From Bathymodiolus brooksi (lineage: Eukaryota; Mollusca; Bivalvia; Mytilida; Modiolidae), in assembly GCA_963680875.1 (NCBI GenBank), contig OY804576.1:78435668-78499667 (forward strand): DNA of 64,000 nucleotides, read 5' to 3'. Shown here piece by piece: positions 15,201 through 30,200 of the stretch. The position numbers and the translations under genes were made by a program. The stretch's first letter is position 1; each line of letters opens with the position of its first letter. The notes under the pieces are model-generated. The model was not told where the DNA came from, did not search any database, and was given only the letters and a program-made list of their open reading frames with translations.

Positions 15201-18200
15201 TCTATTAAAGCAATAACTTATATTATGTGACCTTAATTTTTATTTCCCTTCACAGTGCATTTCATATCAATTAGACCTGTATTAAGCGACCACCTGTCTT
15301 ATGTGACCATATTTCACTGTTCCCTTGGAAGGTCACATAAGAAAGGTTTTGACTGCATATCATATAATTTTAGAATTAGCAGACCAAAAGCCTAGTAATT
15401 TTTTTTTTCATCATTAGCCACTTGTTTTCAACTTATTTCATTTGAATCTTCTCCTCTTAAGACATAGAATAAATTATTTTAGCTATCTTTTTTTCTTGCA
15501 TTGCCTATTTTTCAAACTGATATTGTGAGTCTCCTCAATACAAGATGGTCACCATTTAAAATGAAAAACAATCTTCAAATAACAAAATTTGTTCAGTGGC
15601 TATATATTTATTTATTATGGAATTTGTAATTTTGCCATTAGACCATTTTGCACAATTGATTCTAAAATTATACTTTTTTTACATTTTTTTTTTATTATGG
15701 AGTTATTTCCCTTTCAATGTGAGTAAGCATGTCCCCTTTCATGAATAGTTCAATGAAAATAACTTATATTTTCTCCACTTTTTGCACAAATTGTTATGGT
15801 TGTAGCAACTTCTCTGAAACTACTGAACCAAATTAAACCAAATTTGGCTGTGATGGTCCCCTTTAAAAATCTTGTCCAACAACTCCACCCTCCATTCAAG
15901 ATGGCAGCCATTACTAAACATAGAAAAATTTTTAATTGTCTATTGCTGCTATATTATAAGTCAAAATGAGCTTCTGTTATTTTTTCCAGCAAATTTATAT
16001 TGATTAGGGAATGACCATTTAACTTGAAGGGGGAGGAGTTATGGTTTTTTTTCTAAAAAAAATATTCTGATTCCCAATGTTGCTGAAAAAAATATTCTGA
16101 TTTTGGTGGAGGAAAAAAAATAATCTGATTCAGAGTTTTTGTCGTATAACCTAATGTTAAATTCTGGGAAAAAAATTCATGCTTTGCACGACAGAAAAAA
16201 TAAATATTCTAACTCTTGTGTTGTCCGAAAAAACATTTCTGAACAAAACAAAAAACCATAACCCCCCTCCCCCCCCCCCCCCCCTGCAAGTTAAATGGTC
16301 GGTCCCTTAGCCTTATTATGAAATGAAAATTATCTTTGGGTGGCCAACTCTCAAAATTATTTGTGACACTGTCCTTTTTCGATTTACAGCTTCTGATTAT
16401 CTTCAAACTTTTCTTGCTAGCACCTTAAATCATGCTGGAGACAAACAAAAGCAACTTAATATGTAGGTTTTACATTACATGCAAACTCAGACCTTACAAT
16501 GTAAAAGTTTCTAGTACTAGTTTTGTATTCAGACTCCATTACTTCCCAATCAGAACACTGTATTGGATATATATGTTACAGGTAATTTCTTAGTTTAGGC
16601 AATTTGTAAAATGATTAGAAAATTTAGGTATTTTGTAAAAAGCCTAGCTGTTTTATGCATTTTATAAAATGACTAATTTTTCCAGGCTTTTTACAAAATG
16701 CCTGAAAAAAAATGCCAGCCATAAAATGCCTAAAGGCACTGAACCTTATTGCAAAAAGGAGTTTTAACTCAATGCAAAATAATAAATTTAATGTTTATTA
16801 AACACAAAACACTTTCAATCGAAATACCCGATATACCACAGTTATTTGTTGCTACATGTTATGTTCGTATGACAACGACTATTGCACAAAAGTCCAGATT
16901 TTTTACATAAACACCGTTTTGTGTTGCAACGGGTATTTCCGGTCGTACAACAACCACATTGTGTGAAGCCCTGTCCATCACATAGCGAAACACTACTGAC
17001 AGCCTGTCTTAAGGAAAGTTCATTTTCATTGTTTATAGATCCGATGTCTAAAAATTTGCTATTAGACAGCTCAAACTGATTTCGTGTGTACAATCCTCTT
17101 AATGTTCCAGATTTTGTTCCCAGCTTATAACCAAGTTCATCTTTATTGATCACAACGGCTAGTATGTTACGTGGGTCTCCTTTTCCCCGATCCACATTTG
17201 GAATTGGGATCAAGACATTGGAAAGATATATTCACTTTTCTTCATAAATGAATGTTAAAAGTAATTACACTCTTTTAACTTCTAACTTTTGGCTAGTCAA
17301 ATATAATTCTTTGTTGATTTATTTGAATATACTTATATTTCAGGCATTTTATAAAAAACCTGAATTTAGAAAATGCCTGTAACATATATATATATATATA
17401 TACATATATATACGGGCTTCCATACATATTTATACTCTCATATCATGCGATGTAAGCATATTGGATTTGCCTGTACACTTTTAACTCACTGACTTTTTCT
17501 TCTTCTTACAACTTGTGCTCTACCATTAAAGTCATGCCCATGCAAAATGTTTAGAATTAGTCAAAATATATTAATATATATATTGGATATTTTTTTTTGA
17601 TTAGCTGCTTTCAAGTAGACTATGTTTTGATTGGTTTGTTTTTCATGTACAAGTGCAAAACTGAAAATGAAAAGATTTATGACTGTAAGGGCAGATGTAC
17701 GTACATTGTAGAACAATTTTTATTATACAATCATTTTCAGTCAAATTAATATACCATGTATCGAAGGTCTATTAGCAGAAATGGACCATTGTTTTGCATT
17801 TTTAAACCACATAATTATTTATTCAGTAAGGTATATTTTCAATTTCAGTTATAAGTGCATGTCAAAAGGACACATGCAACGGCCATGGTATGTGCATAGA
17901 TAAACCTGGACAGACTCCTGACTATGATTGTCAGTGTACTAATCTTGACACAGGACAGCAATGTACAAGTATGATATTTATTAATAATGTATAATGTAAC
18001 AGTAAACATACAATTTTACAACAAGGGAGGTAAGAAACACCTGCATTCAAATGCAGAAATAATTCTTGAACTTTTGCTGTTTTAAATATCATTTTGACAT
18101 AGTATATTGTATTTGTTAAATATTACTTGGTAAACGCTAATGTTGAAGTATGTTGATTCCTGAATAAATTCATCAAATCTTCATATTATCTTATAAAACT

Positions 18201-21200
18201 TGCATAGATCCTTATATAATTATGGTATAATATTGTACCTATATACAAATTTTAATAAAAATATCAATTCAGTAGAATTTAAAATTTTTATTTTTAGCTC
18301 CTCTTAGCCAAATAGAGGCTCAGTCGAGCTTTTCTGATTGAAAAGTGTTTCGCTTCTGCATGTTCATTTGTATGTTGTAAATGTAACTGACACAAATATA
18401 ACAAGTATTTGTATATTTCAGCTAATCCATTTCCATTCATGGACTGTCTGATAACTCCTAACAATCCATCTTGCAGTGGTAAGTTATTATAATGATTGAT
18501 TTTTTGGTGTTTTAATGCCACTTTCAGCAATATTTCAGCTATATCATGGCGACCAGTTTTAGTGGCGGAGGAAGCCAGAGTACCCGGAGAGAACCACCGA
18601 CCCTGGGCAAGCAACTGGTAAACTTTATCACTTGCGGCTGCGAGTCGAGTGCACCCTTTTTTGTAAATTACAAAGCTGGGCGCAAACCCATGCCGTATTG
18701 GTGATAGGCTTGTCTGAGCTGTTAGATCCAACGACCTAACTCATTGAGCCACCCGGGCCCCTTGTAAGTTATTATAAGAAATATATTCTATCCCATGTAC
18801 GGTGTGTACCCACATTATATGTGGTGCTGTATCATGTTGGTTACTCTCATTGTCAAAGGGACTAGCAGCCGAAATACATAACAGCACTTTTGTTGCAATG
18901 GTTACAGTCAAACCAGCCCAAGTGGTCACTTCTATTAAGCAGCCACCTGTATTAAAAGGTCACCTTTTTCTAGTATGGTCATAGAAAATTTCATATGAAT
19001 TAAACCTTTTTTAAGAGGTCACCTGTCTTAAAAGAACACTTTTTCTTTGTCCCAAAGGTGACCTCTTAATACAGGTTTGACTGTATTAAAGATAAGGTGG
19101 AAAATGCTATACTTTCCTGTGTTTATAAATTTTTTATACCTATATTGTAGTTTAGAGAAGTAATATGTTCTTTTATTCAACAAATTTTCAAAGATCGGGA
19201 TATAATTTACATGTGGTAGAAAATGTACATCTTTCACCATTGTTACATTGCATTCTCCTATGGCAATTGCTCACGCTCGTGGAGGATTTACCAAATAGAA
19301 GATATTATAAAAATTATCTTGTTGTTTATAACCATTTAATGTTTATATTTTAAAGTTGTACTATTTCAGTATCCAGGAGACTAGGTGGAATAATGTAATT
19401 TAGTGTATTAATAGATATGCAGGGCTAGAAAGTAATTTTTTTGACCCTTTAACAAATGTTTTTTGCCTCAAAATTTAGGGGGGCTACGGCCATGGTGTAT
19501 ACTATTTTTAACACTATTATTGGACTTTCACACTTATGCTGTCATAACATACAGTACTTTCTAAACAACTCTTCAGTAATTTTCCTTACCTATTTACATT
19601 CCATTTCAGAATATTGCAGAATTTGAAACACCTGTCATCATCCTCGCCTTTATTGAAATTGATTAAAACACTTCCATCTTCCTCCAGTCGTGAAGGTGGG
19701 GAATTGGGAGGGGCCTCTCTTTATCTAAATCCGGCACTGGTAATACCAGTACTTTTTTTTAACAGAATTATCCCCAAAACCTGCATATAGACTTCTGTTG
19801 TCTGTTAGACACCATCTTGATGACTATATGATGTACAAGTGTAATAGCAGTACTTTTTTAGTACATTTTTTCTCTTACAGATTGTAATTTACAGAATAAT
19901 CCATGCAACACTGGGAAATGTATAAAGAAAGTTCCCAATGATCACTATTGTATATGTCCTCAAGGATTTACTGGTCAGAGTTGTGAAACAGGTAAGGCCA
20001 AAGAAAGTTAATTCTTATTCCTTGTATTGTCTCAGGGGCTCAAATGAATCTTCCTTGAAAACCAAGTAGGACTATTTAAGTGAAGAACTATGACAATCAA
20101 AATAAGAATTTCGAAGGAACTCGTACTATTAAAGTTTAGATTTTTACCTTTTGTAAGAAGACCATTTAACTTCGCGGGTCTTATCGAACCCACATTTGAA
20201 AAATTCTGGCTACAGTATATCTAAGTATATAGATTTTAATACCTTTAAAAAATCATGTTACAGGTAATTGTAAGTTGTTTTTTTTTATAATTTCAGCAAT
20301 TGACACCATTAGAAGTGGTTTAAATGTAAGTGTTTCTAATTTTATATTCAAATCTGATCTTCAAACCCCCACTCCTTCTCTGAAGCATTTGTAGGTTAGG
20401 TATACTGGTTAAACACCATATCCCTCTCTTCATTACATTTATGCCCCGCTGACAAAATGTCTAGATGACATATTGTTTTACCACTGTCTGTCTGTCCTTC
20501 CATGGGGGGTCATCATGGTTGTGATCATATGGTAGTTGGATTTACAACTACCTATGCAATCAGTTCCTATCACCATTAACATTATGTGATAAAGTTTTTC
20601 AGTGACTTATGGTAGGTCAGTGGTTTTCTCCAGGTACTCTGGTTTCATCCACCAATAAAACTGACAGCCATGATATAACTGAAATATTGTTGAAAGTGGC
20701 ATTAAATACCACAAATCTAAACCAACCTGTCCTTCCATCTGTATGTCAGGTATGCTAGGGTCATGTCATATAATGCATATGTCATATCATATGTCATCAT
20801 GTAGACTTTTTCATATCAATGCTAAATTTAACCTATTTATATTGATTCCAATATTAATGGTATTTTACTAATAATATAATAATAATAATAATAGAAGTAC
20901 TTTTAAGGTGAAATAATGTTAGAATTTCACAAATTGAACAAGATCATATACACTTCCATTGTGAGGGCAGCACGATGCTGGAAAACAAAGGCATGGGGGC
21001 CAGAAAGAGAATGCACAGGACTGGGACAGGGAAGGCACAGAGCTGGGAAAGGGAAGGCACAGAGCTAGAAAGGGAAGGCATGGGGCTGGAAAGGGAATGC
21101 ACAGAGCTGGGACAGTGAAGGCACAGAACTGGGACAGGGAAGGCACAGAGCTGGGAAAGGGAAGGCATAGAGCTAGAAAGAGAAGGCATGGGGCTGAAAA

Positions 21201-24200
21201 GGAAAGGCATGGAGCTGGAAAGAGAAGTCATGGAGCTGGAAAGAGAAGGCATGAGGTTGGAAAGGGAAGATATGGAGCTGGAAAGAGAAGGCATGGGGCT
21301 TGAAAGATAAGGCATGAGGTTGGAAAGGGAAGGCATGCAGCTGGAATAGGAAGGCATGGGGCGAAAAGTGAAGACATTGTGCTGGAAAGGGAAGGCATGG
21401 GGCAAAAGTTAAGATATTGTGTGGGAAAGGGAAGGCATGGTTGTGCACCATGCTAAAATTGCAGAGTGGTATTGCTAAGAAAGATTGGGTAACTTATATC
21501 TCCATTATTTTACTTTTTAACAGGGTAAATTTGTATCACCAACACTAGCAACAGGAAGTGTGGTAACATGTGATCCTTTATCTGGTGGTATAGATAACTA
21601 TATGTTGTGTGAGTTTCCTGTCTATGTGTTCTGGGATGGAATAGGAACGTAAGTTCTCTTATCATTCTATGTGAGTTTCCTGTCTACATGTTCTGGGATA
21701 GAACAGGAAGGCTATTACAATACAACCTAGGCTCACCATGTTTGGTCCACACTAGATCATGTATATGTCAGTTAGACATGTATCACCTGAACTTCACCTC
21801 ATTTTTCGTGATGTACTGACTTTGGTAAATTTATGTTCGGTTTTCAGGATTGTAAATGAATTGAAGAACTAGGTTCAAATAATGATTTGATGCAGAATCA
21901 ATTTATTTGTTGTGCGATGCGATTAAATTAAAGTGTGTAGTGCTTATCTCACGAAAAATCTGCCGTCTCTTCTCATTTCTCTCTTCCTGAAAAAGAGCTA
22001 CAAACAACACGATCATCTTTGTTACATGCACGTAGGTTTGTGATTTACAACTTAAGAGTACCTACCACCACTCTTAACTCTGCAATAATTTTTTATATTA
22101 AGTCGTAAATCCTATTTATTAGTGAAACTCGTAACTCTAAAGAGTGCACTTATATCTACGTTTACGACTTCTGATCTTTAGTGAAACGGTTGCCTGGTGT
22201 ATGTCTTGGGTACTGTCAGTAAACGGGGACAGTAACACTGACCCAGTGGCAATGGGGATAGATATACGATGATGGTCACATTACATGTTATTTAATGTAG
22301 TAATTTTTTGTTGTTTGTAGAAAACCTATCGTAGAGTCAACATACCTTCCAAAAGATGTCTTGCTGGACAGTTCATCTAAAAAGATTCTTCAGCAGTTAA
22401 TAAATACGTCTATTGCTGGGTTAAACCAAACGTACACTGGCACTATAATGTTGATCAGTATCAGAGGCAAGAAGTTTAAGAATGGTTTGCATACTGTTTG
22501 TTTTGTGGTTAAGCAGTAAGTGTAGTTTAATAGTCCATATCTTATAAGGGCCCGGGTTTCTTAATGAGTTAGGTAGCTGGATTACCTAGCAACTCATGCA
22601 AGCCTATCACCAATACAGCGTGAGTTCGCACCCGGCTTTGTAAATTACAAAAAGGGGTGCACTTGACTCGTAGCCGCACATGATAAAGTTTACCAGTTGC
22701 TTGCCCATGGTTGGTGGTTCTCTCCGGGTACTCCGGCTTCTTCCACCACTAAAACTGGTGTCCATGTTATAGCTGAAATATTGCTGAAAGTGGCATTAAA
22801 CACAATAAATCAAATCAATCAAATCAAATCCAAATCTTACAAGGCCACTCCCACCAAAGTCCACCCTCTTATGAGGCCACTGCCCTCAACTCCAGAACAG
22901 AATAAAAGACATTTATAGAAAAACAAATAGAAATCTAGGAAATGGCTTGGGACAGGTAAATATTTTCCAAAATTTATGGAAACAACAGCCTTGGTGTATA
23001 AATTTTTTTCATAATTAGCATATTACATTCAATCAAGTCCAAACATTATTACGCTGTAAAACAAATAACTTGGAAATATATACTACATAGAAGACTGCCA
23101 CCAGTAAAGGAAAATTTACTATAGGAAAAGTTATCTTTTTCATCATAAACTATAATTTATCTTGAACATAAGTCATGCTTGATTTTTTAATTTTATTTTG
23201 AAGAGGAACAACAGAAACAGACAATAGATGTTTCAGTATTCAAATTGACTACCAAAGTATGTATGAGTTTCCAGTTTTATTGTATATTTAATTATCTGTA
23301 TGTGATTAGAAATGCACCTTTGTCATCCAGGTTCAAGCAAGGATCCCTGTTTTACATCAGAAATTGACATACACAGGGTCAGTCAGACATATAACTTGTA
23401 TAATAAAAAATCGTTACATATTTATAAATCAGCACACACAAAGTAACTGGAAAAAAATATACTTATGTTAAATTTATTAACAAATATGCAAAAATATAAT
23501 TTGAATACATTTATTAAATTATATTTCAAATAAACCAATCGAGTGCACCCTTAAAAATATGCTGCTGAATGTGCAGATAGACATTTAAATGTTAGCAAGT
23601 TATTAATGTGAAATTAGCATGAGGTAAGTTATTTCCATTTATAGTATTACTGATAATTGTTAGTTTTTCCTTTTTCTATATTATTTAAAAGGTTATTTTT
23701 TTGGAAAAAGTCAAAATTATTCTGAATTTTAGTTTCTATTAAAAAGTATAAATTATTCTGAAAATTTCTTTGCCAACTAATTCAAAGAGCATGATACCCC
23801 AAATTAATTGCTTTCTATTTAACTTGTGAATTGTCCATAATTCCCACTTAGAAATGTATATTAGGATATTTACATTGATATCTTTTATATTTTAGCTGTA
23901 AAGATACATGGATTAGTAACAACAGTAAGTAATATACATATGTACATGTAGTAACAGTAGAACTCACTTATAACAAAAACTCTGATACAGTGAATTGTTG
24001 GTTATAGCAAACATTAAAAAATTACTGACAAAATTGATAATTTTAGTTTAAATATTCTGATATCACCACATAAACAAAATTAAAAAGGTAAACAAAAATA
24101 TCTAGAGTTTTAATTACATTGCAATGCATCTAGTCACACATTGTGGCTTGGCATTCACTTCTCAGAATCAAATACCAGGATAAATGGATGGGAAAAAGGG

Positions 24201-27200
24201 TAGATAGATTACAAAGAAAACTGCTAAAAATTGTTGGTTACATAATAAAGGTGTATAATTACTTGTTTTAATTTCTCCAAGTTTATATTACTTTACTTTG
24301 ATATTTTGAGTGAGGGAGTGATTGTTGTTTAACTCCAAGCAAGCAATTTTTCAGCTATATCATGGCAAGAATAAGTTACATTTCAATGAGATGATGGTGT
24401 CTGCAAATCATTTGAAATTGATACACAAGGTCATGGACCATAAAAGGCAGGGACAAATTCAATTTTGAACTTGTATGTTCTTTTTGTTCGCAAGTTATGC
24501 CTATTTAAATGAAAAATGGAAATTCTGTGGGTTTTTTATTTTTATTATTATTATTTTTTTGCTATTACTTTATTTTCCCTTGACCAGCTGAAATCTTTGG
24601 TCTGCCTCACTAGGTATATATTGTAGGTTAATATTAGCTGGATATGGGTGTATCTGTGTCCTATTGACATATTCTTTTTGTTTTGTTATGAATATTTTTA
24701 CCATTCTTGTCTTTACAATAAAATTACAGGATGACCGATTCTTTGTTAGTCCTACATTGCCAGAGAAATCTGTGATTGTGTGTGAGAGAAGTACTCCATG
24801 TCATATAAATGTTTACACCACATATAAGTATACTAGTCCACACTGGTAAGTGAATGTAATATATACAAATTTATGTTAAAATTAGTTTCTTGGACAACTT
24901 GGCAGTCATGTGCTCTACATATTGTAATGAATGGGTATACTTTATTGTGTAAGCCTATGTTCCATATTATTCTTTATTACATCTATTGTTTTATACAGTA
25001 TCATAAAACCATAGAATTCGTCTTTTGTGATAAATCGTCATATTGCACGGCAGGTTTTCATATTGAACGGTATCTGATCTATTTTTAGCAGTGGGTGAAA
25101 TCTCTGCTAAATTTGTATAGCAATTTATGAATTCTTGCGTAAATTCATATAAACCACAAGTTAGCTTGCAATATTCCCCAATATTTGCAATTCTGGCAAA
25201 TTTTGATTGCTTCAAAACAAAAAGAATAGAATGGTACTCTATCCATTTTTCAAGCTCTGCTGTACAACAAAAGGGTTATTGCATGGATACTAGTGAATAT
25301 TGTCACTCACAGAATAGTTATTGCACAGGGAAACAGTATAGTTGTGCCAAATGTTTGACAAGGCTGATAAACTTACCAGGACATAGATATTGATTTAAGG
25401 ATACAGTAATAATTGATGTGGACAGTAATTACACAAAGTTGTATAGGATATGTTAAAAGTGGCAAGTTCGAATTAACTCTTATAACAAGGTAAGGGGTCC
25501 TCGTGGCCGTGATCGTATGGTAGTTGGATTTACAACTACCTATGCAATCAGTATCTATCACCACTGATTTTGTGAGTTCGAATCTCGATCAGGGCGAGGT
25601 GTATAACATTATGTGATAAAGTTTGTCAGTGACTTGCAACAGGTCTGGTTTTCACCGGGTCCTCCAGTGAAAACCACCAATAAAACTGACCACCACGATA
25701 TAACTGAAATATTGGTGAAAGTGGCTTTAAACACTATGAATCATCAATCCAACTCTTATCACAAGGTGCTACAAAAATTAGCTTATCACAAGGTGCCAAA
25801 AATTAACTCTTATCAAAAGGTTTCAAAATATTTCATATTTGTACTAACACTAGTTGTATTGAAAAAGCTTAATTTGTGACTTTTTTTCCCATTTCAGCAA
25901 AAATCCTCTCTTTCCAAATACTGCACCATGTACTGTGTTCGGAGCAACTGAAATGAAATTAATTATGAGTACAGTGTGTCATTCAGATATTGTGTATAAT
26001 GCAGCTGGTCTAACGGCAGGATCGAGAAAAGACATTTGTTTTAAGGCCAGGTAATTAAGAAATTTGATCAACTTTTATTTGCGAAATTTATGAATTTTAT
26101 TATGTTGGTTTGTTTGTATCATCTGATTAATGTTTTTGTATTTTATATAATTCTTTACTTGGTGGTGGTGGTAAAGAGGGGGGGGGGCATGGTAAATGTG
26201 GTTTCCTCAACAAATAATCTCATGTTAAATATAGGACCCTGGTGGCTCAATGAGTTAGGTAGTTGGATTACCTAACAACTCATACAAGCCTATCACCAAT
26301 ACGGCGTGGGTTCGCACCCGGCCTTGTAAATTACAAAAATAGGTGTACTCGACTCACAGCTGCAAGTGATAAAGTTTACCAGTTGCTTACCCATGGTCAG
26401 TGATTCTCTCCGGGTACTCCGGCTTCTTCCACCACTAAAACTGGTCGCCATGACATAGCTGAAATATTGCTGAAAGTGGCATTAAACACAAAAAATCAAT
26501 CAATCAATCTTGTTAAATATGTTACGCTCCATTAACTTCTGCTACAACTCAATTTAACCATCAGTCTAGATGAACTTTAGATCGGCCAATGAAAAATGCA
26601 CTGGCAACATACTGCCAGCTGGTTTGGTTAAAGACAGGAAAGGAAAATCCATCGAAAAATGAATGTAAGGATGCTACTAGTTTTCAAAATGTAGGTGTCA
26701 AGTTGGCCCCTGAAGTGACAATTCTTATGAACCCACATAGTTTTCAGAAAAACTAGTTGGTATATTTATAAGAACAATAAATATATCAAATAAACATGTA
26801 AAGTGTAAACAATAACGAAAATCCTTTCTGTTTTATTTTTTATGACCAACTGACTTGATATCTGTCAATCAACCTTTCGTTCAACTCAATGTTCTCATTC
26901 TCACTTTCAACTTAAAGTTGTTTTATTTTCTATGTAGTTGAAAATAAACAGGGTTTGTAAGTTAAGCTTGTTATTTCTGTAAACAAATAAAATGATGTAT
27001 GTCCACTGATGTGTGGTACTATTAATTAACTGTGTATAAGGTTTAGACTCCACTACACTCCACTACACCAGTCAATCATTCAAAGTAGTATGTACTTACT
27101 AAAACAAGAAAAGTTTGAATATACCAAAAGGGTAATTAGAAGCTGTAAATCTAACAAGGACAGACAACACAATGGCCAAAAGGACAAACAAAGATAAACA

Positions 27201-30200
27201 AAACATTATAAAGAAAACAAAAGATCGAGCAACACAAACCCCACTAAAAACCAGGGGTGAACTCAGGTGCTCCAGTTGTACTTTCCCTTTGCATTAATAT
27301 GTTACTATTGAACAAATTTTATTGCAAATACCTCGATCTGATTAAAAAATGAGACCAAAATTAATACTTTCTATGGAGTATTTATGTTTACGTGAGACTG
27401 GCATGATCAAGAGTAAAGACTTTTATGAAGTTTTGATGGTAATAAATAGTGTTTCAACTGCCACATATATATTTGATTTAATGGAATCTGGCCTAAAAAC
27501 TTCACAATGAATAAAATTACTGCAAGTATACATTGCAACTTGTCCAATGTATTGAAACAAGACAATATACCATTCAATCAAACGTTTTAGTAATAGGATT
27601 TAAAAACATGACTCTGTGCTCAACCCCTCCACCCCCCACCCACCCATAAAATTAGGGTATCAGTAGTCAGGGCATTGACACTGACAGTAGTCAGTGCTGA
27701 AACACTGATGTGGTTTATTACATTTTTTTTTATTCAAAATTTACAGTTCCTGAATCATGTAATTATTATTGAAACTAAGGTTCTCCTCCCTTGGGCATAG
27801 GTGACCTTGGCCTGTTTAGGCCCTTTGGTTTTCTTGCTCCCAAAGACTTTAAACAAATTTGGCTTTCAAATATGTTGGGCTTTGAGCGGAGCTGATGAAT
27901 GTAATTTCAGAAACATGTCCTGTGCATTGAATTTGATATCTATGTTTTTATTTATCCAGGATTGAGTTATTTCTTACCGGTAAATCTGATTTTTATTTTT
28001 TTTCCCATTCTAGTGATGGTGGAGAAACTAGGTGTTTTATTATCCATGTAGTTGAAAAAATACAAGGTTTGTAAGTTAAGCGTGTTAATTCTGAAACAAA
28101 CCACATTAGTGATGTAATGATTAGCTTGCTTGTCTCAGATGCGGTAGATTGTGGGTTCAAGCCCCAGTCAGGAAAAAACAACTATGAAATTGATATTTAC
28201 TGCTTCTTCTGCACGTGACATTAAGAAGAAAAGGTAAAGACTGGTTGGCATGGAATCAGGATAATATGTCAGAATGGGTTGATATGTCTACTCGCTGACT
28301 GTTGTTATTAGCTCACTTGGCCAAAAGGCCATGTGAGCTTTTGCCATCAATTGGTGTCTGTCGTCTGTTAACTTTTTTCATATTTGAATCTTCTCCTCTG
28401 AAACTGCCTGGCCAAATGAACCAAAACTTGGTAGAAAGCATCTATGGAAGGTCCTCTATAAAGATTGCTCATTTCGTCTTTATCCGTTCACAAATTTTGC
28501 CGCCATATGTAATTCTTGTGTCTGGTTAGTCAATTTCTAAAAGATCTTTTCCTCTGAAACCGCTTAGCCAAGTGAACTAAAACATGGTAGGAAGCATCTA
28601 TGGAAGGTTGTCTATAAAGATTGCTCATTTTGTCCCGATCTGTTACCAATGATGGCTGCCATTGGTAATTCTTGTTTCTGGTTGGTCGATTTCTAAAAAT
28701 CTTCTCCTCTGAAACCGCTTGGCCAACTGAACTAAAACTTGGTAGGAAGCATGTTTGTAAAGTTACATTTTGGTTAGTATAATAATTACAATTTCTGAGT
28801 TATGCTCCTGTTTACTGGAAGCAGGAGCATTCTATGAACATATTTTCCATTTTAAATAATATTCTAAACAAAAATTGTGAATTTTTGGAACTCTGTCATT
28901 TTTCACAAAAGTTAGATAACCAGAACTAATACTTGAACACTTATTCAAACATAATACTTTTTGGTATGATCAAAAGAAGTGATTTCCAAATTTCATTTAA
29001 TATTAGTGTTATTCACTGTACTTATCAATAAAATAGAATTTCCTTGTTATTTTTTTCCATCTGTATTTTGTATTATAACACCTCTATTTATAGACCCTTG
29101 CCAGCCAAACCCTTGTGAGAATAATGGTCTGTGTAGTGCTGCTTTGGATGGAACTCATTCTTGTGTATGTCGTACAGGTTTCTTTGGAGATAATTGTCAA
29201 ATAGGTATATATACTTTTGTAAGAATGAAAATATAATTTGCACAAACCAGACAACATGGCAAGACACAAAACAACCCTCCTTTCTTGATAACTGGATCTC
29301 TAGCTTCAATACATAAATAAACAAGCCATAAAAAATCTGCACATCTTTGCTTCCACTCAAAAAGACCACATACTATCACAAAAATGAATGACAACATAAA
29401 CATGGACAGTACAATAGCAGGGTCAATGAATGCTCTTGGGTAACTGACTTCTATCTAAGAAGGTAGAATATGTTGGTTTAAAACCATTACTCTTTATTAG
29501 TTGATGTTGATTGTCTATTTAAAATAATTTATTCACAAAAGTAATAATACACTATACATATAAAAAATGTTGTATTCACTAAGTATGCCTGTCTCGTATG
29601 ACAACAGCCATTTTACAAATGGAGACACATTTTACTAGGTAGAGTAGATTATGACATTATATCTTACATTTTTTATCATGTATGTTTTAGGGACCTGTCC
29701 TCCACCTGAAGCTTTAAGACAAGATTGTCAGAAAAAAGGCCATTGTCATACAGATGGTTTAAAACAGACATGTTTTTGTAGACTTGGAACAAAAGGGACA
29801 CAGTGTGAACATGGTAAGTATATACAGATGATATGAAGCACATATGTTATTAGTACAGTTAGAGGCTGTCGTGGTCATGATCTTATGGTAGTTGGATTTA
29901 TAACTACCTTTGCAATCAGTGCCTATTACCACTAAAGTTGTGAGTTCGAATCCCGCTCATGGCAAGGTATACTCGATACAACATTATGTGATAAAGCGAC
30001 TTGCAACAGGTCGGTGGTTTTCTCTGGGTAGTCGGGTTTCCTCCACCAATAAAACCAACCACCATGATATAACTGAAATAAGGGATGTTAAACACCATAA
30101 CCCCTAACTCTAAACCTAATCCATTAAATTGTCTGCAAACTTTACCTGTTAGACTGTTTAAACACACAAATTTGACAGTCTTAATATAATTGCCATCAAA

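Noticed and set aside
20919..21451. Long repetitive frames on both strands (Pro/Ser-rich and basic)
   Set aside because: Artefact of the 21-bp purine-rich array.
24730..24848. Trp as the last residue of beta A exons
   Set aside because: The apparent TGG includes the first intron base. After splicing the codon is TG plus C or T, i.e. Cys.
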